A stretch of DNA of 64,000 nucleotides, taken from NCBI GenBank assembly GCA_963969395.1, contig OZ017796.1, forward strand, positions 21,392,501-21,456,500, written 5' to 3'. Of the stretch, positions 24,024 to 35,200 are shown piece after piece. Both the position numbers and the translations under genes were made by a program. A model generated the notes under the pieces. The model saw only the letters and a list, made by a program, of their open reading frames with translations, had not been told where the DNA came from and ran no database searches. Source of the stretch: Pseudoscleropodium purum. Taxonomy: Eukaryota > Streptophyta > Bryopsida > Hypnales > Brachytheciaceae. Position 1 is the first letter of the stretch, and each line of letters begins with the position of its first letter.

Positions 24024-25454
24024 ATGGGGGCGGATTTCCCTCCCCATGTCGACGCCTCAGCCGGAGAAGAGTCCCAGGGTGTGCCCACCCAGCTCGTGAC
24101 TGCACCTGCCGCCAACGGAACCTCGCAATCGGGGCCCAGTAGCTCATCGGAGAACGGAGGCTGTGGTGGCGATGGCGGCGGCGGCAGCAGCGGCGTCGCT
24201 AAGAACTCTCACGCTAGCAACGGTGTTTCGGAGGTTGTGTCTTGTGTGCGCGAGAACGGCAACTGCGAGCCCGAATTCGGTAGCCCTAATTTTGGGAGGC
24301 GGGGCGGGGTTTTTGAGAATGGGCATGGGAATGGAGTTCTTGAGCGTGGGCGAGGTTCTCGCAAGCCTTGCCCTGCCGTTGTAGGTCTCCAGCCGGTGGC
24401 GTTGGTGGATCATGTCGCGAGGGTGGATTGGTCGCTTCTGGAAGCCGTTCCGGGCGAGCGTGGGGGGTCTATGCGAGTTTCGGAGGAGGAGCTCGATCAC
24501 ATTTTGCGTGAGGTGAAATCGCATTTTCTCATCGGCGCGAGTGGCGTGGCGGAGCAGGGGGTGAAAACCCTAGCCGGTGGGAGCGTGGCGAACACCATCC
24601 GAGGGTTGGGGCATGGCCTTGGGGTGGACACAGCCCTCGTTGGGGTTCGTGGCTCTGACGATCGAGGTCTTATGTTTGCCGAGAATATGGCGCATGCAGG
24701 AGTCGACTTATCCCGTCTCCGAGTTTTTCCAGGTCTGACAGCGCAGTGCGCTTGTCTTGTGGACGCGGAGGGGAACCGCACCATGCGACCGTGTTTCCTC
24801 AATGCTGTTCGCCTCGAAGCGAAGGAATTGACGAGAGAAGATTTCAGGGGTGCTCAGTGGGTCGTTATGAACGGGTATGGATTTTATGGGGAGGATCTTC
24901 TGGAGAGTGCAGTGGATCTTTGCAAGGAGGAAGGCGTCAAAGTGTCCATGGACCTTGCCAGCTTCGAGGTTGTTCGAAACTTTCGCCCGAGGCTAATGAG
25001 TCTGCTCGAGTCTGGAAAGGTGGACCTGGTCTTCGCTAATGAAGACGAAGCAGGGGAGCTCATCAAAGGCGCAGAGAATCCATGTCCCGAGACTTGTTTG
25101 AATTTCCTCTCGTTGTACTGTGAGAGAGCTGTCGTCATGTTGGGAGCCAAGGGCTGTATTGCGCGTCACAGGGGCGAGACCGTCCGTGTTCCAGCGATCA
25201 GGGAGACGACCACAGTGGATACCACTGGAGCAGGAGACTTATTTGCGAGCGGGTTTCTGTATGGCGTGTTGAATAACCTCTCTCTGGAGGATTGCTGTAA
25301 AGTGGGGTGCTGTACAGGTGCGGCAGTCGTCCGGGGTCTCGGAGGAGAGGTTGGGAAGGAAGGGTGGGAATGGATGCAACAGCAGCTGAAACTGAAGAAC
25401 CTCCCTCCAATCAAGGGCGGCAGCAGCAGCTCCTCCTCTCGAAGAGTTTTGTGA
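24024..25454 (+). CDS. pfkB-family carbohydrate/nucleoside kinase, intronless
   Basis: A single exon of 476 aa. The ATG at 24024 is chosen because the open frame upstream begins only with a TTG. Residues 1 to about 125 are low-complexity (Gly/Ser/Ala/Asn-rich) and could hold a targeting peptide. The ribokinase fold follows: AGGSVANTIRGLGHGLGVDT (pfkB signature 1 region), CLVDAEGNRTMRP, VDLVFANEDEAGEL, VVMLGAKGC and, at residues 399-405, DTTGAGD. The last Asp of that motif is the expected catalytic base, with the anion hole formed by the preceding GAG. The pattern agrees with the plant pfkB clade around At1g06730 as I remember it. The sugar or nucleoside substrate cannot be told from sequence. 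GC content is far above the flanks. It is the only intronless gene here, which could reflect ancient retroposition or lineage intron loss. Confidence 0.93.
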   Translation: MGADFPPHVDASAGEESQGVPTQLVTAPAANGTSQSGPSSSSENGGCGGDGGGGSSGVAKNSHASNGVSEVVSCVRENGNCEPEFGSPNFGRRGGVFENGHGNGVLERGRGSRKPCPAVVGLQPVALVDHVARVDWSLLEAVPGERGGSMRVSEEELDHILREVKSHFLIGASGVAEQGVKTLAGGSVANTIRGLGHGLGVDTALVGVRGSDDRGLMFAENMAHAGVDLSRLRVFPGLTAQCACLVDAEGNRTMRPCFLNAVRLEAKELTREDFRGAQWVVMNGYGFYGEDLLESAVDLCKEEGVKVSMDLASFEVVRNFRPRLMSLLESGKVDLVFANEDEAGELIKGAENPCPETCLNFLSLYCERAVVMLGAKGCIARHRGETVRVPAIRETTTVDTTGAGDLFASGFLYGVLNNLSLEDCCKVGCCTGAAVVRGLGGEVGKEGWEWMQQQLKLKNLPPIKGGSSSSSSRRVL

Positions 25455-25929
25455 TGGCATGGCTTCTTACAGTTTACAATTCTTTCACTGAAATCAGTCC
25501 AGATTGGGCACGAACAATTCTGAGAACAATTCAGCTCTCTTCTCATGTGAATTATTGATAGGCAGGCCTTCCTCCTGCACTTTATATGATTCTGACGATT
25601 GGGTATCTTACCTGTTTTGGTTCTGCCATGGAGGCTATATGAAATAATGTCCTTCGCTTTGACATTGCTAATTATGACATTGTAATTCATTTCGCTTTGA
25701 TATTCCTTTCGATTTGATATTCATCTCATTACTGCCTGAACCTTTTATGTCTCCAGAATGAGAGCATCGCATGAAATTTACACCACGAGCAATTGTCATT
25801 GTGAAATCCAACAGCCTCACGAGCTTTGCCCTACCTCCAGACAATCCTTCTGAGAGCAATCTTTTGAGAGCAATCTTTCTGTTTCTACTATCTAAACTAC
25901 CTGCGTGTATTCAAAAAATTCAAAAAATA

Positions 25930-26240
25930 TTATGCAATGAAAATAGTAAAAGTGAAAAGGTGAGGAAGAGTGAAAAGGTGAGTTAAAGTGAAATGTTGGA
26001 AGTGAGAGTGAGAGCAAAAGTGAAAAGGTGAGTAAGAGTGAAATCTACCTGTGTATATCAAAAAATAAATTATTAGGCAATGACAATAGTAAAAGTGAAA
26101 AGGTGATTGAAAGTGAAATGGTGAAAGTGAGAGCGAAAGCAAAAAATAAATTATTAGGCAATGACAATAGTAAAAGTGAAAAGGTGATTGAAAGTGAAAT
26201 GGTGAAAGTGAGAATGAAAGCAAAAGTGAAAAGAAAAGAA
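25930..26240. repeat. Purine-rich minisatellite with an 81-bp unit
   Basis: Degenerate repeats of aaaagtgaaaaggtga-type sequence include two nearly identical 81-bp units starting at 26060 and 26141 (each begins aaaaaataaattattaggca), with partial copies before them. Because 81 is divisible by three, frames stay open on both strands, but these frames look like by-products of the repeat. It lies about 0.5 kb downstream of the pfkB gene stop. Confidence 0.85.
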
Positions 26241-26299
26241 GATAAGATTATTGGCTCAACAATCCTGTTCACTTGAGGCTTATATATGTGAGCACTCAA

Positions 26300-29200
26300 A
26301 ATGGCATAGGGCTTACAAACATTGCCAATTTAGTCTTTTAGAATTTTTTTTAATGGGATTTTTATTTATGAGGAAAGATGAACAATAAAAAACTTAGCAA
26401 TTTTTTCTTCTCTTCTATTTCCTTTGGTACAAAGCTTCTTCCTTCTCTTTCATGCAACAAAGCCTATGGTAAAGAACTTATTATAAAGGAAGGGCATTTT
26501 TTAAATTCTAATTGGTTGTTCCAAGGCCAAAGAAAGTGCCTTCAATGATTTCCATGAACTTGTCCACCTTTACAAATGACCATAGGATTAGCCCTCACCA
26601 TACCAATAATGATGTGCAAAGTTCTAATATTGTAACCATCAAGGCATTTTCTAGCTCATTGACCTTTATCGTTGTTAGACCAATGGTACCTTGTAACCAA
26701 TATATGTAATCTTTGAATTTTTTTAATTTTAAGGTCCATAACTAGTTTGAAATCCCATATCTTTTGTATCGTTTGGAATGTTGTAAAATTTTTTTTTTGT
26801 AAACACACACTTCTTATGGGTTGTTCGATGACACCTCCTTTCATTGTCTTGGAGGTTCAAATAAGAGATCATGATGTATATCACAAATAAAAATTCGTCT
26901 TACCAATATAGATTAGTTTTATTACATATCATTTTCATAATATCCTTTATACTATTCGATTAAAGTAAAGACTTCAAGGCAACCTTTACAAATTTCATTT
27001 ACAAATTTTATAGTTTTAGGAAACTTCTTAACTTTTAGATTTAGTATTTTCCCCCAAATCAAAAAAACCTATTAACCTTAGAAGGATGTTAACCTATGAC
27101 CAAGGTAGTCACTTAAAAATGATCTATAATTTGGACCAATAGGTACATTCTTCATTTCTAAAAGATGCTATAGAATTGAAAAATTCATATATTGGTTCAA
27201 AATACAAATCATTTTCAAGTGACTACTTTGGTCACAAGTTGGTGTCCTTTTAGGGTAAAAGAATACAAAAGTCTAAATTGGTATTGGTATTGAAGTCCTT
27301 GCATTGATATCAAGGTTGAAACAACTATTCTTATTCATTTAAGCTTGTATATATAGATGAAATCAAAATCACTATCCTTTGAAAAGATACAATTCCTTGC
27401 CTTTTTTTGAAAAAATTCAGAATTGTTGATCTCAATTCAAAAAAATTATCCCCTCTCCAATGTCATTGATCTCTAATTTAAAAAAGTAAACAATTGTTAT
27501 TGATTGTTGTTGTGAGAGACAATCATCACCATTTGTGCTCTAGGATACAAAATATGATATAGAATATGGAATACATATGATATAAAGAATATACATAGAA
27601 TACATATGGAAACATATGGGATATAGACAAATCCATATGAAATGTAGATACAAATTATACAAATATATACAAAATACATATGGTAAACAAATTTCTAATA
27701 TTCCATATTGTTTGCAATTCAAACAAATTTCAGAAAAATACAAATATATGGGGGGTGAATGTTTCACAAGCACCTGTCTCATTTTCTCAACCAATGGCAG
27801 ACATGTGTAACCCCTTTAGATTTTTTGGAAAATTTTAACTACCAATGGTTGAATGACATGTGTACTCTATCAATTTTTAATAAATAGTTTTTTTTGTTAA
27901 CAATCAAAATTATTTGTTATTTTTGCTATAAAGATGTATGAAAATTATTTATAATGAATAAAAATTAAACGTAGAGAGTTTTCATATTTTTGTGAATTTT
28001 CAAAGTGTTTAATAAGTGCATGTTTGAAGTTCTTTGAAAAGATTCAAAACCATTTACTAGAAGCTTGTTAGTTGTTACTTTACAACTATGAAGTACCATT
28101 TGTAAAGTAAGAGCCATACAAAGTGAACAGTTTGAAATCATATCAATGACACTTTGGTAGACAACTATTTGAGATAAAATAATGGAAGTAAGTAAAATAA
28201 AATATTTCTACCTTGTGTATACCAAGAGAATGACCATGATGGTTATTATGGTATTGTCCCAAATGAATCAATATAGAAAAAATAGCATAAAGTAGTATAA
28301 ATTCATCTTACTCTTGATCATGTAGTGAGTAATTTGTAAAATCCAAAGTGTCACTTGGCTTGCAATTTTTTTTTGTGCTTAAAATCAACAATTTGACAAC
28401 AAAAGATATTCTTGCCCTACCAATTAGTATACTTTAACATTCTTAAATTGACTACTTGGAATATTGTTATATTACATATTGAATAGTTTGAATGTGAGGA
28501 ATATGTATTATGTACAAACAATAATAGTTAGACAAGTATTCAATATATTCTATTCCCCTAAATTTGACTACTTGGGAGATTGTCATATTACTTATTAAAT
28601 AGTTTGAATGTAAGAAATATGTATCATAAGAAATGATAGTCTAACAAGTTTATATGTTGTTCTGAGATGCCATTGAAGATAGGGTTAAATTAGAGAGGTT
28701 AAATATAAGATTTGTTATTGAAAAATCAACTACGACCCAATTCTATCAAAATCTAGTAGTATGTGTGTGTAGAATGTCAATCTAAGACCATTCAATATCT
28801 TTTGAAGGCAAACTTTCATATATTAAAAAATCCCATTACAAAAAATTTCAGGCTTTGGAAGGTTTGCTAGTTTGGAACTATCTGCAACTACCCTAGTGCA
28901 ATTAAAGAGGAAATTCCTCAATTTTTTATTTTTTAATGAAACTTGCTAATATGGCACTACTTGTGCTATGTCAGCGCCATATTAAGTTTTCATACTTTTT
29001 TAATATTTTTTTCAAAAAGTCATTTTTTAAAATTTTCTTGTAATTGCACTGTGGAGCCCTGAAAACAGATTTCTTAATGGCCTTCCATAGGGCTGAGATT
29101 TTTCCTAATGAAAATTCCCAAAAGAAACAAAATATTTTCTAGAATTCTACATGGAAGTGTAAAACATTTGTAAGAAGAGAATTGGAATAGTTGATTGGCA

Positions 29201-30170
29201 AAATTATAGGAGAGGCTTATAAAAAATGAGATAAGCAAATTACTAAATTTTGAAAAAATAATATTACTTTAGGACTTCAACATTTTGTTGTTTTAATTTG
29301 ACAATGAGACATAGCTACTTCTAAAATGTAGATTTTCTTTATTTGTATAAGAGTAAGCATCATGGAAATTGGTGAAAGCAATCCCAAAGAATTTGAAGAA
29401 TTAGAAAATTAGTTTCCAATTTCAACAATGTATAGAAATTTGGCCTTATTTAAGAGAATTATTGATTAGTGTTCTTTAATAAATGTAATAAATTCAAAAT
29501 TGAGTACATTGTTGGTTTTATGGTAGGTATATCCAAAATCACACCCTATCTACAATACAACCCAACCTTCATCACTATGTGCACATCTCCCTAATCAATA
29601 TGTACTTATGTTGAAGAAGCAATTTTAGAACATTTACAAAGAAAATCTTTGACCCTTCACAACTTGTGCATATTATATACAAATGTTACAATTTTTTTTT
29701 GTGTTAGAACCTCCCTTCATTTGCCTTTAAGAAAATATGAAAATTTGAGCATTAGCTTGAGGTCACCTTTGACAAGAAATTAAAATTTTGAAGTCCAATA
29801 GTTTTGAAAATTAATAAGTCACTTTGCCAAATTTCAAGGAAAATAAATATAAAAAGAATCTTAATGTTGGAAAAGATATTTGTATAACTTGATCCTAAGA
29901 CATATTCACTAAATAATCAAATTAATTTCAAAGTAGGGATACTAATAAAGTTATGAGTTCATTGAAAGCTATGACTAAAACCATTCAACTTTAAAGATTA
30001 TATGAAGGCTTGATCAAAGTCATGATTTTTTTTAATAATTGCCAAATAACTAATTAATAACAAAATGATTTGTTGAATCAACCCTTTTAATTTTAAATAA
30101 TGATTTGGCAAAAATGTGCCAAAAGCGACCTTAGGCTACAGTATTAACTATGTAGACTAAAAAAGTATCG
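26300..30170. other. Intergenic AT-rich region, no gene recognised
   Basis: Contains degenerate ATACATATGG-type short repeats at about 27540-27700, reminiscent of the TATCCATATTC repeats seen inverted elsewhere. Also holds a single unit of the 8.04-kb tandem family near 27100 and a 116-bp tandem duplication at 28444-28650. No protein-like frame. Confidence 0.5.
28444..28650. repeat. 116-bp direct duplication
   Basis: Two diverged copies, anchored by gactacttgg at 28450 and 28566. Both contain atagtttgaatgt followed by aatatgtat. No coding content. Confidence 0.7.
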
Positions 30171-30400
30171 GTTATGGGTGTCCCTGTCTTTATGGGGAAC
30201 TCACTTTGTGGGGAACTTTTTGACTTGCATAATAACTGGATGATTACATCCGTCTCAGACCAGCAGGGAGCCGGAAAAGGAATGAAATTCCGAAGGATGG
30301 ATGAAACCCCTCAGCCATTCGTATCCGCACGCTCCCCAACTCATCCACTCAGAGTTTTCCACTTCGACGCAACGTGGCGCCTCCGAAGGTGTCGTCCCAA

Positions 30401-30520
30401 ATGCAGCTCGCCCCCGCCGTCTCTCTCTCTCTCCTGTCCGTCGTCCGCGCTTCCTTCGGAGTCCAGCCAGCAGCTTTCTTCCGAGGGCTTCCCGAGCCAG
30501 ATCCTCACAACTGCAGCTAA
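30401..30520 (+). other. Possible upstream ORF in the leader of the alpha/beta-hydrolase gene
   Basis: ATG at 30401 to TAA at 30518-30520 encodes 39 residues beginning MQLAPAVSLSLLSVVRAS, followed by FGVQPAAFFRG. It lies in the GC-rich block 190 bp before the main ATG and includes a (CT)n stretch. It could be a translated uORF if transcription starts upstream of it. Alternatively it is chance within a GC-rich leader. Confidence 0.25.
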
Positions 30521-30711
30521 GATAACTTATTAGTGTTTCCCTAATTTGGCGCTTGGCACCCTCACAATCTCTGGAGTTCAACATCTGCCAAAGTTGGTGC
30601 TCATTTTGGTGCCAGTTTGAGTCAGTTTGGGCCATTGTTGGATCCTGGAGAGTGAGAGACTCTTCTTGTGTAATTGATCGGTGGTTTTGGATCTCGGTGT
30701 TGATTGATTCC

Positions 30712-33700
30712 ATGGAGGGGGAAGCGTTGGACCCCTCGCCGCAATCTTCCATGGAGCGAGAGGCGAAGAAGTCCGAGGACGGGACGACCACGGGGGATTC
30801 CGTCCCAGAGGAAGAAGTGCCAACGACGGATCCCAACGAGACGACTAGTGCGCAGTCGTGGAAAGAGAGGATTCCCAATGTGATGGAGCACCCGCATGTG
30901 GTGCAGGGGGCGGAAAGCGTGCGGCAGACGCTGGGGCAGACGACGGCGAGGTTACAGCCTCTGGTGAACCATCCTTACGTGCAGAAATCGACGGAGATTC
31001 TGAGTAAGGGCGCCGAACAGGTGAGCGCGAGCGCGGTGCAGGTTAAACCGCTGGTGAACAACACGCTGCAGCCGGTTGTGGCCAAAACGACGGAGACTGT
31101 GCAGCTGGGTCGGGAAACGGCGATGCGGATTTATAACAAAGAGGAGGGATATGAGCCGGCCACGGTTGCGCCGTACTTCGTTGGGAGCCTCGGGGTTTTG
31201 CTCTTGTGCATTCTCTTCGCTGGTTCGTGCTCACTTCTTGCGCTATCAATAGAAACCCTAAGCCATAAGAGACAGAGAGTTCGTGATTTTCAAAATGAAA
31301 AATTCGAGTGATCAGATTTCAAAATCAGTAACGCATATGCGGCCTAATTTCATATCAATGAAGCACGTTGCGTGTGTTGGTCACTGAGTAAGTAGATTTG
31401 GACGAAAGTTGGTCCCGGTATGACCTACTCTTTCCCAAACCCAAGAACTTGAGGCCTGAGCTGAACTTTAGAGACTAATTATCACTAATTGAAACCCTAT
31501 TTTCTGGTCATCTTGATTTTGGAAAACTGAATTTGGATGTTCAAAGTCAAGGATTCATGGTTTTAAATTGACCTGTTCAATCATGTTGTGAAAACAATAT
31601 AATCTGAATGAATTCAATTTTTGTATCACCAGAATCAGTGGAGAAAAGTGTATGTGCTGGTCAATTTTTTGAAGAAATGTGCCAAAAGGAGCCCTTGTAT
31701 GACCTACGTAAGAGTGCTTCTAGAGCATGAGGTTCAATTTGTACTAATTGGTCTTTCAGGAGTGAGTGCAAACCCTAGTTCTGGTCACGGTGATTTTGGA
31801 GAAGAGTTGAATGTGGATGTTGAGTGTTTGGTTTCAGGCTGGTCTGGAAGTGATGGAAGCTCGAAGTACAATGTGGACGTGTCCAAGATCGTTGCAGAGA
31901 AGATTCAGTTGCCCAACGGGCGACACGTTGCCTATGTTGAACAAGGTGCCAGCAAAGAAGAGGCCAAGTACCACGTTCTTTTGATCCATGGCCTCTTGTC
32001 ATGTAGGCTTCTAGGTACGTCCGTGTAAAGGCTAGTTGGCCTAGGAAATAACGTGAAATTACTTGCTGCATTTTTATTGTTGATTGCAATGGATGAAAGT
32101 GTTCTATGTTTCCAAATTGGACCTCATGTTTTTGTCAGCATTTGAGTAGGTTTGACAGGGATCATATTTTGGCCAGTTATGTTTAATTTTCTTACGAACA
32201 TGTTGAATGTTCTTCACTCCGTATTTAGTGATTTAAAATATGGCTCCATCTGAATGATATTTTCCACAATATGATTAATCGACTTGGACATTTTGAGACC
32301 ATGAATGGGTGGTCCTTTAGGGGTTAAAAGGTTCACGAATTTATCTTTTTTTTGAGTCCCCTTCCTATTCCTCCAGTGTGATGAATGCATTAACTCATCG
32401 TCCTGTGTCGGTGTGAATATGAACGGCAGGATTATCTGGCGTCAATGAGAATCTGCTCAAGAAATATTCTGTCCGTTTGGTGTCTTACGATCGGCCAGGG
32501 ATTGGCCAAAGCGATCCTCACGTGAAGAGGACGTTAAACTCCTCCGCAGAAGACATGGCCGACATTGCTGATGCATTGGGAATGGGAAGAAAATTTTGGG
32601 TACTTTCCTTCTCCGGTGGTGCTACGTATGCATGGGCTGCTCTCCACTACATTCCTAATCGACTGGCTGGTAATTCTCCTCTTCTGTGGAAATTTTTAGT
32701 CTTATCCCCTAAGGGCCAATGCTACAAATTTTAAAGTTCAATTTTGAAGCTATTAGTAGGTTTCATTACATTGATCGTTCAAAATGTAAGTCTGTTTTAT
32801 TCTTGCTATTGGTACATTTTGTTGTATATGTTTTAGCTTCCCAAATGATTAATTTCCCCTGCTGTAGACGTGGAAGTGACATTTGAGCTCGGAGGGGTGT
32901 GATCTATCATTTTGTGCAAATATTATTGGTTGCTTATGAAGCAAGAACAGGGTCGGTCGTTTTCTTCATTAGTTTCTTAATGTTCTGCTGGTGCCTATGA
33001 TGTGCAGGAGTAGCGATGCTAGGTCCTTTGATGAACCCGTATGCCAAGAATATCACGAAGGAAGAGAGTAAAGCTATGTGGGCTGGTATCCCGGGGTTGA
33101 AGACAACGTTCCAGTATGCTCGGCACTGGCCTTCTTTTGTTCCTGGACAATTCAAAAGCAAGGCCACGAAGATCAATAAGTACATGAAGAGCTTTAAAAA
33201 GCGCGTCAATTCAAAGGTGACTAAATCCTAACCTTATATTTCCATTTAAAGTACAGAGGTTCTCGCTTGTCATTTTTTTATGAAGTTGAAAGGATGTTCA
33301 TTTCAATTGGACCTCCTCTTACTTGCAATCTGCTTTGCAGGATCGAGCTCTGCTAGAGACAGATGCTTTCGGTGAAGTGTGGGAGCGATCAATCAGGGAG
33401 TCGGTGCGCTCGGGAGATCTTAAGCCACACGCTCATGACTTTATTCTCCAGGCTAAGGACTGGGGCTTCCAATTGTCGGATATTCGTCCCAAGGTAGCAA
33501 AGCCAAGTATCTTCAAGCGGATTCTCATTTTCTTTGGAGGCTCCGAGCTACCTGGCTTTTCTGGACCAATCCATATTTTTCATGTATGACAACATTTCCA
33601 CCACCTCTTCAGTGCCATTTTATCTCGACAATTCATTGTTGGTGAATTCAATGGTTTATTCAGATAGCAGCAGAAGTGATTGGTGTCAAGATATCATTTT

Positions 33701-34258
33701 ACTGCTGCAGGTGATGGTGCAATTGGATTCTTACACTCGCTTGAGGATACTTAGGCTGTATTGCGATTTGAGGTTGTATTCTCCATGTGTTTGCAGGGAA
33801 CGGAGGACAAGGTGGTGCCTTTGGTTATGAGCGAGTATGTAAAACGAGTACTCCCGCAAGTAGATCTCCACAAGCTGGAGGGAGAGGGACATTATTCCTG
33901 GTTTTTCAACTGCGACCGTTGTCACCGCGAGTTGTTCAAAACCCTGTTTGGCGAAGTAGCAGGATTGGATGAGTTGGACAGTTCAGAAGACACTACCACG
34001 AAAGATCCAGAAAAAGTTGATGAACCAGTGAAACACCTGGAGCCTGGGAAGTCTGATGGCTACTTTGAACAAGGGCCAGAGAAGCCTGAGGACGGACCTC
34101 TCAATGACTTAACTATAGCTGAAATAGAAGCCGAAAAGATAGCTTTATTTAAAGAAGCTGGGAAGGTACCTCCAATAGAACCTCAAATAGGTATTAGTCC
34201 GGAACAGTATGAGGAATTACAGCATGACATTAAGGTGGCAAAGAATGAAGAGCTGTGA
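30712..34258 (+). CDS. Alpha/beta-hydrolase superfamily protein with N-terminal membrane-anchored extension
   Basis: Six exons: 30712-31222, 31838-32014, 32430-32669, 33008-33216, 33341-33583 and 33797-34258. All junctions are GT-AG and in frame, giving 613 aa. Residues 1-150 are hydrophilic, with imperfect repeats (LQPLVNHPYVQKSTE, VKPLVNNTLQPVVAKTTE). A single hydrophobic segment at about 151-171 (VAPYFVGSLGVLLLCILFAG) is a likely membrane anchor. The hydrolase core follows: HGLLSCRL (oxyanion region), SYDRPGIGQSDP, the nucleophile elbow LSFSGGATYAW (Ser about 291), Asp in GTEDKVVP (about 464) and His in GEGHYSW (about 492), a complete triad. The tail after about 510 is acidic. The core resembles the plant At3g48410/At5g22460-type hydrolases as I remember them; the substrate is unknown. 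The exon 1-2 join is a model: without it, exon 1 reads on to a stop at 31309 as a 199-aa protein. An alternative acceptor near 31760 also keeps frame. Confidence 0.85.
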
Positions 34259-35200
34259 GAAGAGCTGTATATAGGTAAATCAGCGGGCGTGATTTTGTGC
34301 ACCTTTAGGAAGGATTTTCAAGGTGAGTGCATTTGTGGTGGATATCACATTGACAATCATGTACAGATGTGGAAGTAGTATTGATTGTCATTCAACTTTG
34401 GTGTTCTCTTGTATCCACTCACTGACTTGCAATGTGTTTCACGATTGAATGTGTTTTGCACAGTACAGTAGGGTACAAGTGAAAATGGCGTTTTTGCATT
34501 CGCAGGGGAAAAAATTTCACTGCTGACAACTTTGACACTGTCATGAGGCTGAAAATTTGTGTATTTACCATTAATTTTTTTGCATGAGACCATCTCTACT
34601 TTTAAAAACATGTGTACCAAATTGGAGGTCAAAGGATATTCTAAATCTGTCAACACGCATAGATATGAGAATGGTTTTAAGGGCATACTAAGAATGTTGA
34701 CATCTTAAATCTAGAAGTGTCCACTTGTTTCATCTACTGTAAAAGTTCACTTGGTTCATCTAAGAGAGTTCACTTGTTTCATCTAAAAGAATCCATATGA
34801 TATATATATGAATAAACTTTTTTCATGCAAATATCAATGCTTGTATTTTGTGTTCAACATTAGAGAGAGTGGAATGAGCTTTGAACATGAGTGAGGGTGT
34901 TGAATTGGTGCTTGTTTCATTTAGGACTTCTATTGTTTGGTTTGCCTATTGGTTTGCTCAAACTTAAAAAATTTGAGTGGTTAATCTTTGAGTGATTTGT
35001 TCATCCATTATGGCTTGTCAAGAATTTGCTAAAAATTAGTGTTGAAAAGGTTGGCAAGAGTTGGAAAGAGTAGTTACATGATATCCCAATATTTGGTCTA
35101 ATTAGCATTATAAGATGTGTAAACTATGGCAATTTCATTGTAGGTTTAAGTGAAGCAAGGGCTTCAAGAGTCAAGGTTGTAACCTTGTTGGAGTTCTTGA
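34259..35200. other. 3' flank of the hydrolase gene and intergenic DNA
   Basis: Probable 3' UTR, then AT-rich sequence. At about 34719-34785 the phrase ttcacttgtttcatctaa is repeated three times at roughly 28-bp spacing. No gene. Confidence 0.5.

Noticed and set aside
23630..24524. Long minus-strand ORFs around the pfkB gene start
   Set aside because: Antisense shadows in GC-rich coding DNA; the plus-strand frame carries the conserved pfkB motifs.
26028..26299. Overlapping charged and hydrophobic ORFs on both strands
   Set aside because: By-products of the 81-bp minisatellite, whose length is divisible by three.
30174..30533. 119-aa ORF before the hydrolase gene
   Set aside because: Overlaps the GC-rich leader, with Ser/Pro-rich content from CT-repeats; no homology recognised.
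30255..30878. 207-aa minus-strand ORF
   Set aside because: Antisense shadow of the hydrolase first exon and leader.
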